Counted from the first letter of the stretch, positions 6,609 to 15,180 are shown. The stretch is 64,000 bases of DNA from JAOZPE01 sp964601275 (GCA_964601275.1 CAZRMV010000002.1:248001-312000), one strand, 5' to 3'. A program made the numbers and translations. Notes: a model not told the origin generated them from the sequence alone.

Positions 6609-9136
6609 AGGTGATGAAACGATGGCGTCTCGGACTGGGAGCTCTCGCCGTCCTGGTGATCGCAGTGATCGCGGTGCGCCTCCTCCTTCCCGCGCACACC
6701 CTGCAGGAATTCCTGTTCGAGCAGCTCGAGTCGAGAACCGGCCTGAAGGCCACCGCCGAGGAGGCGAGCCTGCGCATCCTGTGGCCGGTCGGACTCCGCT
6801 TGAAGGGCCTGGAGCTCTCCACCGGAGAGAATCCCCGGCCGGGAATGCCCCGGATCGAGGGACACGTCGAGGAGGTCCTGGCCACCGCGGACCTCTTGTC
6901 CCTCCTCCGCAGGAAACCCCAGGTCCAGGAGATCCGACTGAAGCGTCCCGATCTGCGGGTGTGGATGCCCAAGGCCGCCCCCACGGCGCCCGCGGGCGAG
7001 GGCGACGCCGGCGGTTCATCTGGTTCGCCGAAGGCATCGCTTCCTCCGGCTCTCGCGTTGGCCCTGATGTCGGTGGAGGAGGGAACCTTCACCCTGCATC
7101 CGGCCTCCGGGGGAACGGTCATCCTGCGCGGGCTCGATCAACGGGTGCGGGCCCGCCTGCTCGAGGATGGCAGTTTCACCGGGCGGCTCGAGGGGAAGTT
7201 GGCAAGCCTCTCCGGAGGGGATCCACCCTTTGTGCTGTCGTCCCTCCATCTGAAGGCCCGGGTGCAGGGGAATCTGCAGCCGCTGCGGGTCCGGATCGAG
7301 ATCGCCGAAGGAAGCATCCAGGGACTCACCGTCCAGGGACCCGTCGAGATCCGCCAGGACACCGAGGGGAGGCGTCTGGAGAGTGAGCTCCAGTGGACGC
7401 TCCCCTTGCCGGCGGCGCGGAAGCTCGTCGACGCATCCGCTTCGGTCCCGCCCGGGGTGGAGTGGGAATACCGGGAACTGCAGGGATTGCTGCGGGCGCA
7501 GGGGCTTCTTCCTCCGTCCGGCGCCTCCTCCCGCCAGTGGCTCGACCTCGTGTCGGTCGACGCGTCCTTGAGCGGTCTCCAGCTGGCCGGCCTGGGTCGT
7601 TCCAGCCTGGTGGAGGGGGGCATCGAGCTGAGGCAACGGGGAAACGTTCTCACCGTGTCCACGGAGAAACTCTCCCTGCCCGGAGCGGCATTCCACGGTT
7701 CGTTGGAACTTCCGGTCCTCGGTGCCGGGCAGTTGCAGGGCCGGATGGAAGGCAGGGTGGATGCAGGAGCGGTCGAGGAGCTGCTCCGTTCGATCTGGAC
7801 CGAGCTTCCCCAGCAGATGACGCAGGGCGCGCCGCCGGTGGACAAGTGGCCGGGAGTCTCAGGCCAGCTCGACACGGTGTTGGACCTGTCGCTCCCATGG
7901 CCCATGGCGGGGGAGATTCCTCCGTCCGCCCTGCGTTCGAAGTGGAGCATCCGCCGGATCGCCATCCTCGGTTCCCAGATGCCCGACAGTCTCGTCCTTC
8001 AGGGAGGCGAGATCCAGACCCGGGGAACCGAGGTCCAACTGACCGCGGTCCGATTCCGTGGTCCGGGGCTGCAGGGGGAATTCGGCGGCCGATGGGAGAA
8101 TCCGCCGGAGGGTCCCCGCTTCCTCGGCAGCGCGGCGTTCTCGGTGATCGACCTGGACCGTTTGCGCGCGCGGCCACCCTCCCGCCATGCCGCGTGGCTT
8201 CCGGGCTGGTGGCGGCCATCGACGGCCTGGGCCCTTCCCGCGCCCGCGGCCTTCCCGGCCCCTCCCGTCGATCTCTCCGCCGAGGTGGGTTGGCGTTGCG
8301 AACGTCTTCTCGGCCGGGGCTACGAGCTTCACGGGGTCCGTGGTGAGCTGCGTCTCGAGCGCAGGGTGCTCGAGCTGCGCGACATGGAGGGCGCGTTCGG
8401 AGACGGCCGGGTCCAGGGGCGGGCCACGATCGACTGGACCACGGCGACCCCGACCTGGTCGGTGAAGGTGAAGGGGAAGGATCTTCCGTCCGGGACGATC
8501 CTGGCGCCGGTGGCTCCCCGTCTCGCCGCGGCGCTGAGCACTCTCCTGCGCGGAGAGTTCACCCTCGAGGGTCCCTTGGGCGGAGCGGGAACCGAGATCC
8601 GGTCGCAACTCAGTGGGGAGGGAGTCCTGTTCGGGAGCGCGGGAAAACTGCTCACCGCCGAGTTGCTGGGCAAGAGCCTCTCCTCCCTGCCCGCCGGCGC
8701 GGCGGAGAGATTGCGTGAGATCCCCTTCCGGGAATTCCTCGCCCGCCTGCGCTTCGAGCAGGGGCGGGCGCAGTTCGATGAGATCCTCCTGAAGGGGGAG
8801 ACGCAGGTCCGGGCGAACGGCTGGGTCGGCTTCGACGGGAAGGTCGATTACCACCTGGAGGTGAAACTGCCGCCGGGGGAGACGCTCGACCTGGGATCGT
8901 TGACTCCCCTGGTCGAGTTCCTGCGGACCGCCGACGGCCGGATCACCCTGCCGGTGCGGGTCCAGGGAGCGGCGGGACACCCCCGGATCTCCCTCGAGTT
9001 GACCCGGGCCCGCCAGCACATGGAGGATTCCACCCGCGAGTCGTTGCAGGACAAGTTGCGGGGCCTGTTGAAGAATCTGGGGAAGAAGAAGGAGGGCGGG
9101 GGCGGAGGGGGCCGTCTTGACACCCCCCAGGGCTGA
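6605..9136 (+). CDS. AsmA-family (DUF748/YhdP-like) envelope protein
   Basis: An 843-residue protein with one N-terminal membrane segment (about residues 9-29) and a long periplasmic part of repeated beta strands. The opening after the anchor, LEQLESRTGLKATAEEASLR-like, is the classic AsmA start, in which the first strand groove begins. The C-terminal region (GKVDYHLEVKLPPGETL, then PVRVQGAAGHPRISL) matches the end of AsmA-like domains. Proteins of this family form lipid-carrying bridges between inner and outer membranes or affect outer-membrane assembly. The acidic-to-basic low-complexity tail ends in a run of Lys and Gly. It overlaps mnmA by 4 bp, though no functional link is known. Confidence 0.75.
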   Translation: MKVMKRWRLGLGALAVLVIAVIAVRLLLPAHTLQEFLFEQLESRTGLKATAEEASLRILWPVGLRLKGLELSTGENPRPGMPRIEGHVEEVLATADLLSLLRRKPQVQEIRLKRPDLRVWMPKAAPTAPAGEGDAGGSSGSPKASLPPALALALMSVEEGTFTLHPASGGTVILRGLDQRVRARLLEDGSFTGRLEGKLASLSGGDPPFVLSSLHLKARVQGNLQPLRVRIEIAEGSIQGLTVQGPVEIRQDTEGRRLESELQWTLPLPAARKLVDASASVPPGVEWEYRELQGLLRAQGLLPPSGASSRQWLDLVSVDASLSGLQLAGLGRSSLVEGGIELRQRGNVLTVSTEKLSLPGAAFHGSLELPVLGAGQLQGRMEGRVDAGAVEELLRSIWTELPQQMTQGAPPVDKWPGVSGQLDTVLDLSLPWPMAGEIPPSALRSKWSIRRIAILGSQMPDSLVLQGGEIQTRGTEVQLTAVRFRGPGLQGEFGGRWENPPEGPRFLGSAAFSVIDLDRLRARPPSRHAAWLPGWWRPSTAWALPAPAAFPAPPVDLSAEVGWRCERLLGRGYELHGVRGELRLERRVLELRDMEGAFGDGRVQGRATIDWTTATPTWSVKVKGKDLPSGTILAPVAPRLAAALSTLLRGEFTLEGPLGGAGTEIRSQLSGEGVLFGSAGKLLTAELLGKSLSSLPAGAAERLREIPFREFLARLRFEQGRAQFDEILLKGETQVRANGWVGFDGKVDYHLEVKLPPGETLDLGSLTPLVEFLRTADGRITLPVRVQGAAGHPRISLELTRARQHMEDSTRESLQDKLRGLLKNLGKKKEGGGGGGRLDTPQG

Positions 9137-9145
9137 TGCTACATT
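9117..9145 (+). promoter_or_regulatory. Strong candidate promoter for the first tRNA cluster
   Basis: A perfect TTGACA at 9117-9122, a 17-bp spacer and TACATT at 9140-9145, preceded by TG-C (extended -10 form). It overlaps the last codons of the AsmA-like gene. The first tRNA begins about 100 bp downstream. Confidence 0.65.
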
Positions 9146-9248
9146 GGCTCTCCGCTGCCGGATGGCCTTCTGTGCGCCGCAAGTGCGCGCATGGTAACAG
9201 TTTAGAGCGCTTCTGGGCGTCTCCCGGGGAGAGGCCCTTGCGCATCCG

Positions 9249-9335
9249 GGAGGGCTAGACCTAACTGGTAAGGCAGCGGTCTTGAAAACCGCCGGGCTTT
9301 TGCCCTTGGGGGTTCGAGTCCCCCGCCCTCCGCCA
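9249..9335 (+). tRNA. tRNA-Ser (anticodon TGA)
   Basis: Acceptor stem GGAGGGC/GCCCTCC, anticodon stem GCGGT/ACCGC with loop CTTGAAA (anticodon TGA, reads UCA), a long variable arm GGGC-TTTT-GCCC and T arm GGGGG-TTCGAGT-CCCCC. The CCA end is encoded. The D arm is weak: GAC against GGC has one mismatch, and its loop looks like a class I tRNA. Not a selenocysteine tRNA, which would carry TCA. Confidence 0.93.
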
Positions 9336-9394
9336 TCTCCCCGCGGGAGCGGGGTACCCGGGTGAACCCCGAACCAGGCGGGCAGAGACGATCG

Positions 9395-9482
<88 letters not shown>

Positions 9483-9509
9483 GACCGGGGCGAGAGCCCC
9501 ACGGACAAT

Positions 9510-9586
9510 GCGCCCATAGCTCAACTGGATAGAGCGTTTGGCTACGGACCAGAAGGTTGGGGGTTCGAGTCCTCCTGGGCGCACCA
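9510..9586 (+). tRNA. tRNA-Arg (anticodon ACG)
   Basis: Acceptor GCGCCCA/TGGGCGC, D arm GCTC/GAGC, anticodon stem TTTGG/CCAGA with loop CTACGGA (ACG), T arm GGGGG-TTCGAGT-CCTCC, encoded CCA. A34 is expected to be converted to inosine by TadA, which is encoded at 14555-15031. Confidence 0.95.
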
Positions 9587-9592
9587 CAAACG

Positions 9593-9627
9593 GGGAAGGG
9601 CCGGATGGGAGACCTCCGGCCCTTCCC
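9593..9627 (+). terminator. 12-bp perfect hairpin after the tRNA cluster
   Basis: GGGAAGGGCCGG (9593-9604) pairs completely with CCGGCCCTTCCC (9616-9627) across an 11-base loop. There is no U-run after it, so it could be a factor-assisted terminator or an RNA processing and stability element. It lies between the tRNA-Arg gene and the cyclophilin gene. Confidence 0.55.
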
Positions 9628-9657
9628 GCAACTCGTTTCCGGGAGGATGATCTGTCC

Positions 9658-10284
9658 ATGGTCCGACCCAAGACCACCAATGGGTTCATCCCGTTCCTGA
9701 TGCTGCTCCTGACCTTTTCCGCCGCAGCGGGCCACGCGCAGGATTCCACCACTCCCCTCTCCGAGGAGCCCGCAGTGAGCGATTCTTCCGGCACCCGCGT
9801 CGTCATCGAAACCAACCTGGGAAACATCACCCTTCGCCTCTACGACGATCTCACGCCGAAGACGGTCGAGAACTTCCTGGGCTTGGCGCGCAAGGGATAC
9901 TACGACGGGGTGATCTTCCATCGGGTGATCCGCGGCTTCATGATGCAGGGCGGCGATCCCACCGGCACCGGCTACGGCGGCAAGAGCCTCTGGGGCGAAC
10001 CCTTCGAGGATGAGATCGTCGAGAGCCTGAAGTTCGATCGGCGCGGGATCCTGGCCATGGCCAACGGCGGTCCGGGAACCAACGGCAGCCAGTTCTTCAT
10101 CACCTTCGCCCCGACGCCGTGGCTCAACGGCAAGCACACCATCTTCGGCGAGGTGATCGATGGAATGGATGTGCTGGACAAGGTGGAGGCCGCCGAGGTC
10201 GGCCCCCGCGACAAGCCGGTCGAGGAGATCGTGATCCAGCACATCGATCTCCCCGCAGAGGCCGCCGGTCCGGATGGGCGGTAG
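9658..10284 (+). CDS. Exported cyclophilin-type peptidyl-prolyl cis-trans isomerase
   Basis: A 208-residue protein with a signal peptide (about residues 1-27, LLLTFSAAAGHA) and a full cyclophilin domain. Typical cyclophilin stretches are present: IFHRVIRGFMMQGGDPTGTG (the catalytic Arg lies in FHRVI), GILAMANGGPGTNGSQFFIT and WLNGKHTIFGEV. It would catalyse proline isomerisation in the periplasm or on an envelope protein. The ATG at 9658 has GGGAGG 11 bp upstream. It stands apart from the tRNAs before it and precedes the S55 peptidase gene by about 90 bp. Confident for the family; the substrate is unknown. Confidence 0.92.
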   Translation: MVRPKTTNGFIPFLMLLLTFSAAAGHAQDSTTPLSEEPAVSDSSGTRVVIETNLGNITLRLYDDLTPKTVENFLGLARKGYYDGVIFHRVIRGFMMQGGDPTGTGYGGKSLWGEPFEDEIVESLKFDRRGILAMANGGPGTNGSQFFITFAPTPWLNGKHTIFGEVIDGMDVLDKVEAAEVGPRDKPVEEIVIQHIDLPAEAAGPDGR

Positions 10285-10377
10285 CCGGGTCCGTACGACC
10301 TTCAGACGCCGGTTTCCGCGCACGGCCGCCAGGCGCCCGGTGGAACCCTCGATGCCGGGACGGGAAAGGAATCCGTC

Positions 10378-12405
10378 GTGTTCGTGCGGACCCTGATTCG
10401 AGCACTTCCGGCCTTCCGGACCGCATGGGGCGCCGTTCTGCTGGGGCTTGTGCTCGGGCCGCCCGCGGCGCCGGCATCCTCCAGTGAAACCCCATCGGAT
10501 GCGGGACCGGGGCGGGGGCGTCGGGGCCACGGTCTCACCGTGTACCGGGGAACGATCCCGAAACGTTTCGAGGTGGAGATCCTGGGTCGCCTGGAGAAGT
10601 CCGGGTCGCGCGGGGATCTCATCCTCGGAAGGCTCTCCGGCGCACCCCTGGAGGAGACCGGGGTGCTGCAGGGAATGAGCGGCAGCCCGGTATGGGTGGA
10701 CGGGAAGTTGGTGGGGGCGGTGGCCGCCACCTGGCCCTTCGCCAGTGAGCCGGTGGCGATGATCCGGCCCATCGTCGAGATGCGCCGGCTGGACCGCTAT
10801 CTGCGGGAGGGAGGGCATCCGACCTGGTCGCTCGGACAGCTCAGCGCACCCGCGCCCCAGGCCCTGGGTCTGCCCCCCGGGCTGGAGGAGGGAATGGTCC
10901 AGACCGACTGGACCGGCCCCGCCCTGGTGGCCGAGCTCTGGCGTTCCGGAGACAACGGGGGGGGCTATGGGAATGCGGGGAGGTCCGCAGCCGCGGCGGA
11001 GGGGACCGGAAGGCAGGATCCGGCAGGCCCGAGGAACCCGCCGCCCGGCGCGGCGCGATTCCTCGAAGAACCGCTGGAGCTGGGCCGGGGCCTGGTGTGG
11101 AGCGCGGCGGGGCTGGACCATGGGGTGGAGGGCGCCCTGGGGCGCTGGGTCGGTTCCCCGGTGGTTCCCGCCCTCACCCCGGAGGCTGCGCCGCCGACCG
11201 CCCGGGTGTCTTCGTCCCCGGAGGCTGCGCTGCGGAGTTCCTCGGATGCTCTGCAGGCGGGGGACGCGGTGGCGGTGGTGTTGATCCGGGGTGACGCGCT
11301 GCTGGCGGCCACCGGCACCGTCACCGAGAACCGGGACGGCACCATCCTGGCCTTCGGCCATCCTTTCCTGGGATCGGGACCGGTGAGCCTTCCCCTGTAC
11401 CGCGCGGAAGTCCTCGGGTGGATGCCCAGCCGCCAGGTCTCGTTCAAGTTCGCCCAACCCACCACCGAGGCGGGCGCCATGCTGGTGGACAGCCCGGTGG
11501 GAATCGCCGGGAGAATCGGGGTGCGGGCCGATGTCCTTCCGGTCGAGGTGGTGGTCCAGGACCACGGCGGATCGCGGAACTTCCATTTCGAGGTGGCCCG
11601 GCACCCCACCCTGACCGCGCCCCTGGTCTACTGGTGCGTCCAGAATTCCCTGATGGTCGGACAGGACCTGTCCACGGTGGCCACCGCCCGGCTCGACCTG
11701 GTCCTGGAACTGGAGGATCAACCTCCGTTGCGTACGCGCGTCGCCTTGACCGGCCTGCAGATCGGAGGGAACCTGGCCTCGGAGGTCATGTTGCCGCTGA
11801 ACCTGCTGGCCTTCAACGCGGGACACACGGTGCGGGTGGAGCGGGTGAAGGCGACCCTCGATCTGCGCGGGGAGATCCAGAGCGCGCAACTGGGACGGGT
11901 GAGGATCCGTCCGGCGACGGTGCGTGCCGGAGACCGCGTCCATCTCAGCGTGGAACTGTTGCCGTACCGCGCGGCGCCGGTCTGGGTCGAGCTGGAACTG
12001 GACCTGCCCGCGGCCCTGGCCGACGGCAAGTATCTTCTGCACCTGAGCGACGGTGGGCGGGCGTTCGCCACCGAGATGCAACGGGCGAAGGCCCGGTGGT
12101 CGTACCCGGGATTGCGACCGATCCGGGAGGCCTTCGCCCAGCGCCGTTCGCCGGAGACCCTGGTGGCGGTGTTGTATGGCCGATCCAACGGGGCGGTCGT
12201 GCGGGGCAGCGAGTGGCAACAACTTCCTCCGAGCGTCCAGGGTGTCCTGGGACGCACGCGGGGAAAGGGTCCCGCCGAGGCGGTCGCGGCCGAGATCCTG
12301 GCCCGGGCGGAAACGGTCACATCCTGGATCCTCGACGGGGAACGGGTGCTGGATCTGCGGGTGGGCAAGCCCCCCCGCGACGAGGCGGTTTCCCGGCGGC
12401 CATGA
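10378..12405 (+). CDS. SpoIVB-type (S55) peptidase-like secreted protein
   Basis: A 675-residue protein with a signal peptide (about residues 8-33). Two motifs stand out: GMSGSP at 99-104, the nucleophile motif of S55 serine peptidases (Ser101 or Ser103), and AFGHPF at 325-330 with His328. Between them are two Ala/Pro/Gly/Ser-rich stretches (about 190-225 and 262-292). After the His motif come SRQVSFKF, VDSPVGIAG and a beta-rich C-terminal half. In Bacillus SpoIVB the His comes before the Ser; here the order is the reverse. The GTG start has GGAAAGGA 7 bp upstream. Substrate unknown. The neighbour at 12480 is a beta-propeller protein that may work with it. Confidence 0.75.
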   Translation: MFVRTLIRALPAFRTAWGAVLLGLVLGPPAAPASSSETPSDAGPGRGRRGHGLTVYRGTIPKRFEVEILGRLEKSGSRGDLILGRLSGAPLEETGVLQGMSGSPVWVDGKLVGAVAATWPFASEPVAMIRPIVEMRRLDRYLREGGHPTWSLGQLSAPAPQALGLPPGLEEGMVQTDWTGPALVAELWRSGDNGGGYGNAGRSAAAAEGTGRQDPAGPRNPPPGAARFLEEPLELGRGLVWSAAGLDHGVEGALGRWVGSPVVPALTPEAAPPTARVSSSPEAALRSSSDALQAGDAVAVVLIRGDALLAATGTVTENRDGTILAFGHPFLGSGPVSLPLYRAEVLGWMPSRQVSFKFAQPTTEAGAMLVDSPVGIAGRIGVRADVLPVEVVVQDHGGSRNFHFEVARHPTLTAPLVYWCVQNSLMVGQDLSTVATARLDLVLELEDQPPLRTRVALTGLQIGGNLASEVMLPLNLLAFNAGHTVRVERVKATLDLRGEIQSAQLGRVRIRPATVRAGDRVHLSVELLPYRAAPVWVELELDLPAALADGKYLLHLSDGGRAFATEMQRAKARWSYPGLRPIREAFAQRRSPETLVAVLYGRSNGAVVRGSEWQQLPPSVQGVLGRTRGKGPAEAVAAEILARAETVTSWILDGERVLDLRVGKPPRDEAVSRRP

Positions 12406-12479
12406 GGGAAATCCATGGTGGATCCCCCGCCGCGACGGGGGCCGGGGTCCACCGCATCCACATGCAGGGGAGAGTTTCG

Positions 12480-14558
12480 ATGCCGCGTGCGCATCTTCGA
12501 ATCTGGTTGGTGTCCGTTCTGCTGGTGGCACTCCCGGGTGTCGCCCGGTCCGCGGGCACGGCGAATGTGATCCACCGGGGCGAGGCCTTTCTCGAGGGCA
12601 CGATGAAGGGGGTGGCCCTCGATGCCGAGGGCAGGCTCTCGCCGGCGCTGTGGCGCAGCGAGGAGTGGAAGACCCCGGCCGCCTACATCTGGTGCCTGGC
12701 GCTCGATTCCCGGGGACGCTGGATCGCCGGCAGCGGGGACTCGGGGGTCATCTACCGCCAGGAGGGAAACCGCCTGAAGGAGTGGGCGTCGACGCCCGCC
12801 TTCGAGATCCTCTCGCTCTTGACCCTGGAAAAGGACGTGATCGCCGGCACCGGCACCGAGGGGGTGGTCTACCGGATCGATCCCAAAGGGACGGTGCACG
12901 AGGAGGCCCGGCTTCCCGAGCAGACCGTCTGGAGTCTCGCGCCCCGCCGCAGCGGCCATGGGTGGCTGGCGGGAACCGGTCCGGTGGCCCGGCTCTACGC
13001 CGGCGGAGAGGACCGCGTCGAGAAGCTCGCCGAGTTCCCCGCCACCAATCTCATGGACCTTCTCCGGGATGCGAAGGGATTGTGGATCGCCACCCAGGGT
13101 CCCGGACTGCTCTACCGCATCGAGGGGGAGGATCACAAGACCCCCCGGCTGGTCTTCGAGGCGGCCGATGAGGAGATCCGACGCGTGGTCTCCGATGGGG
13201 ACGGCGGAGTCTACCTGCTGACATTGGCCCAACCCGAGGATTCCTCGGCTTCGTCCGATCCGAACGGTTCGCCCACCCCGCGCAGCCGGATCGTCTGGCT
13301 TCCCGAAGAAGGCGGCCAGGAGGAGATCTACCGGAGCAAGGATCCGCTCTTGAGCCTGGTGCGTCTTTCCGACGGGACCCTCCTGGCGGGCGAGGGGCAG
13401 ACCGGACGGCTCCACCATGTCGATCCCGCCCGGGGGAAGGGGGTCGTCTGGGGAGACCTGGAGGGCGCCGATCCCCTGGTCCTGGCGATCGACGACGAAG
13501 GTTCGGTGGTCGTGGGCACGGGAAACCCGGGGAGTGTCTTCCTGTTGCAACGGGCGGCCCGTCACCGGGGAGAATACACCTCGGCCGTGGTCGAGACTCC
13601 CGGCAGCGTGGCCTGGGGCCGGGTGCAGGTCGAATCGGAGGGGCAGGAGGTGAGGGTGCAGACGCGCAGCGGCGTGCGCGCCCAGCCCGATTCGAGTTGG
13701 AGCGCATGGAGCCCGGAAGTGCCTCCGGGGACTGTGGTGGGCGCTCCGATCGCCCCCTACCTGCAGTACCGTCTCCTGCTCGGCGGAGGCAAGAACCCGG
13801 CGCGGGTCAGCGCGGTGCGGCTGAGCTGGCGGGAACGCAATCTCGCCCCCCGCATCCGCGAGATCCGGGTGGAGGGTCCGGAGGCCCCGCTCTATCCGGG
13901 CGGGGTCAACGGGAATCCGCCGTCACCGGTGAGCCAGCGCTTCGATGACGGGCTCACCGTGGAGTACTCGATCTATCCCGATCCCGACCGGGCCGAAGCC
14001 GAGCGCAGCGCGTGGGCCCGGGGCATCCGCACGCTGCGCTGGTCCGCCGAGGATCCCAACGGGGATCGCCTGCGCTACCGCGTCCAGGTACGTCCCGAAC
14101 GCGGAGGAAACTGGTACACCCTCGGGGAAGATCTCAAGGTCGCGGTCTTTGCGTGGGACACGAGATCCTTCCCCGACGGTCCATACCGGATCCGCGTGCG
14201 GGCGGATGACAGCCTGGACAATCCGGTGGGAGGGGAGAGAAGCCGCGAGGAGATCAGCGGATTGATCCTCGTCGACAACACTCCGCCGAAGGTCTCCCGC
14301 CTGGAATGGGCGGACCGAACGCAGAGGATCGTGCGGGGGGAAGTCCTGGATGAAGGATCCCCGCTCGTCTCCCTGTCGATCCGACAGGGCGAAGGGGAAT
14401 GGCGCCCGGTGCAGCCGGAGGACCAGGTTCTCGAGGGACCCCACGAACGCTTCGAGGTGGCCCTGCCCGACGGCGACGGAGACGAGCAGCCGAGGATCTG
14501 GCTGCGGGTCGTGGATGCCGCCGGGAATACCACCGTGCGGGAGCTCCTCGGGCCGTGA
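12480..14558 (+). CDS. Secreted beta-propeller protein with C-terminal Ig/FN3-like region
   Basis: A 692-residue protein with a signal peptide (about residues 5-24). Residues ~35-360 hold six or seven short repeats of the form 'D-G-W-I-A-G-x-G-x-G-v-l-Y-R-I', for example WIAGSGDSGVIYR and VIAGTGTEGVVYRID. These indicate a propeller like those of two-component regulator or WD-type sensors. The C-terminal half resembles fibronectin/Ig strands (LRYRVQVRPERGGNWY, FPDGPYRIRVRADDS). The ATG at 12480 has AGGGGAG 7 bp upstream. The stop overlaps the tadA start. No catalytic motif is seen; it is probably a binding or sensing protein on the cell surface or in the periplasm. Confidence 0.65.
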   Translation: MPRAHLRIWLVSVLLVALPGVARSAGTANVIHRGEAFLEGTMKGVALDAEGRLSPALWRSEEWKTPAAYIWCLALDSRGRWIAGSGDSGVIYRQEGNRLKEWASTPAFEILSLLTLEKDVIAGTGTEGVVYRIDPKGTVHEEARLPEQTVWSLAPRRSGHGWLAGTGPVARLYAGGEDRVEKLAEFPATNLMDLLRDAKGLWIATQGPGLLYRIEGEDHKTPRLVFEAADEEIRRVVSDGDGGVYLLTLAQPEDSSASSDPNGSPTPRSRIVWLPEEGGQEEIYRSKDPLLSLVRLSDGTLLAGEGQTGRLHHVDPARGKGVVWGDLEGADPLVLAIDDEGSVVVGTGNPGSVFLLQRAARHRGEYTSAVVETPGSVAWGRVQVESEGQEVRVQTRSGVRAQPDSSWSAWSPEVPPGTVVGAPIAPYLQYRLLLGGGKNPARVSAVRLSWRERNLAPRIREIRVEGPEAPLYPGGVNGNPPSPVSQRFDDGLTVEYSIYPDPDRAEAERSAWARGIRTLRWSAEDPNGDRLRYRVQVRPERGGNWYTLGEDLKVAVFAWDTRSFPDGPYRIRVRADDSLDNPVGGERSREEISGLILVDNTPPKVSRLEWADRTQRIVRGEVLDEGSPLVSLSIRQGEGEWRPVQPEDQVLEGPHERFEVALPDGDGDEQPRIWLRVVDAAGNTTVRELLGP

Positions 14559-15031
14559 TCGAGCGCGACGACGAGCGCTTCCTGCAGCAGGCTCTCCGGG
14601 AGGCGGAGAGGGCTTTCGAGGAGGGGGAGACCCCGGTCGGCGCCGTGGTGGTGCGCCGGGGGGTGATCCTCGGCCGCGGGCACAACCGGGTCGAGAGCCT
14701 GGGCGATCCCACCGCACACGCCGAGATCCTCGCCCTGGGCGCCGCGGCCCAGGCGGCGGGCGACTGGCGCCTGCAGGGGTGTACCCTCTACGTGAGCATG
14801 GAGCCCTGCATCATGTGCGCCGGCAGTCTCCTGTTGGCCCGCATCGACCGCCTGGTCTACGGGGTGCGCGATGAACGGGCGGGCGCCTGCGGGACGCGTC
14901 TGGATGTCCTGCAGGCCAATCCCTACGGACACGATCTGCGGGTGACCGACGGCTGTCTCCAGGACCCGTGCCGCGCCCTGTTGCAGGAATTCTACCGCCG
15001 GCGCCGCCGGGAAATGCCACCGGCGCCTTGA
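14555..15031 (+). CDS. tadA: tRNA-specific adenosine deaminase TadA
   Basis: TadA converts adenosine 34 to inosine in tRNA-Arg(ACG), a tRNA encoded 5 kb upstream in this window. The 158-residue protein shows the zinc deaminase motifs: His55-Ala-Glu57 in TAHAEIL, and Pro84-Cys85-x-x-Cys88 in EPCIMC, with Glu57 as the proton shuttle. The GTG start at 14555 overlaps the previous stop by 4 bp. Close relatives such as guanine or cytosine deaminases share the fold, but ETPVGAV and the C-terminal Arg-rich helix fit TadA. Confidence 0.92.
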   Translation: MIERDDERFLQQALREAERAFEEGETPVGAVVVRRGVILGRGHNRVESLGDPTAHAEILALGAAAQAAGDWRLQGCTLYVSMEPCIMCAGSLLLARIDRLVYGVRDERAGACGTRLDVLQANPYGHDLRVTDGCLQDPCRALLQEFYRRRRREMPPAP

Positions 15032-15055
15032 TCCTTCGCGGCAAGACAGTATCAT
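15028..15055 (+). promoter_or_regulatory. Candidate promoter for tRNA-Ser(GGA)
   Basis: TTGATC at 15028-15033, a 16-bp spacer and TATCAT at 15050-15055 (5 of 6 matches to the -10 consensus). It overlaps the stop codon of tadA and lies about 40 bp before tRNA-Ser(GGA). Confidence 0.45.
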
Positions 15056-15063
15056 CTAGTGCT

Positions 15064-15090
15064 GGCCGGACCGCGTCCGGCCCCGCTTTT
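15064..15090 (+). terminator. Hairpin with short T-run between tadA and tRNA-Ser
   Basis: GGCCGGAC (15064-15071) pairs with GTCCGGCC (15075-15082) over a 3-base loop, followed by CCGCTTTT. It looks like an intrinsic terminator for tadA, but it lies just downstream of a predicted tRNA promoter and would then also act on tRNA transcription. Confidence 0.5.
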
Positions 15091-15092
15091 GA

Positions 15093-15180
15093 GGAGAGAT
15101 GCGAGAGCGGCTGAATCGGCACGACTGGAAATCGTGTGTACCGAAAGGTACCGTGGGTTCGAATCCCACTCTCTCCGCCA
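15093..15180 (+). tRNA. tRNA-Ser (anticodon GGA)
   Basis: Acceptor GGAGAGA/TCTCTCC, anticodon loop CTGGAAA (GGA) on stem CACGA/TCGTG, long variable arm TACC-GAAA-GGTA, T arm GTGGG-TTCGAAT-CCCAC, encoded CCA. Confidence 0.95.

Noticed and set aside
9249..9335. Possible selenocysteine tRNA, given selA in the window
   Set aside because: The anticodon is TGA (reads UCA). A tRNA-Sec needs TCA, and its 8-bp acceptor stem and long D stem are missing.
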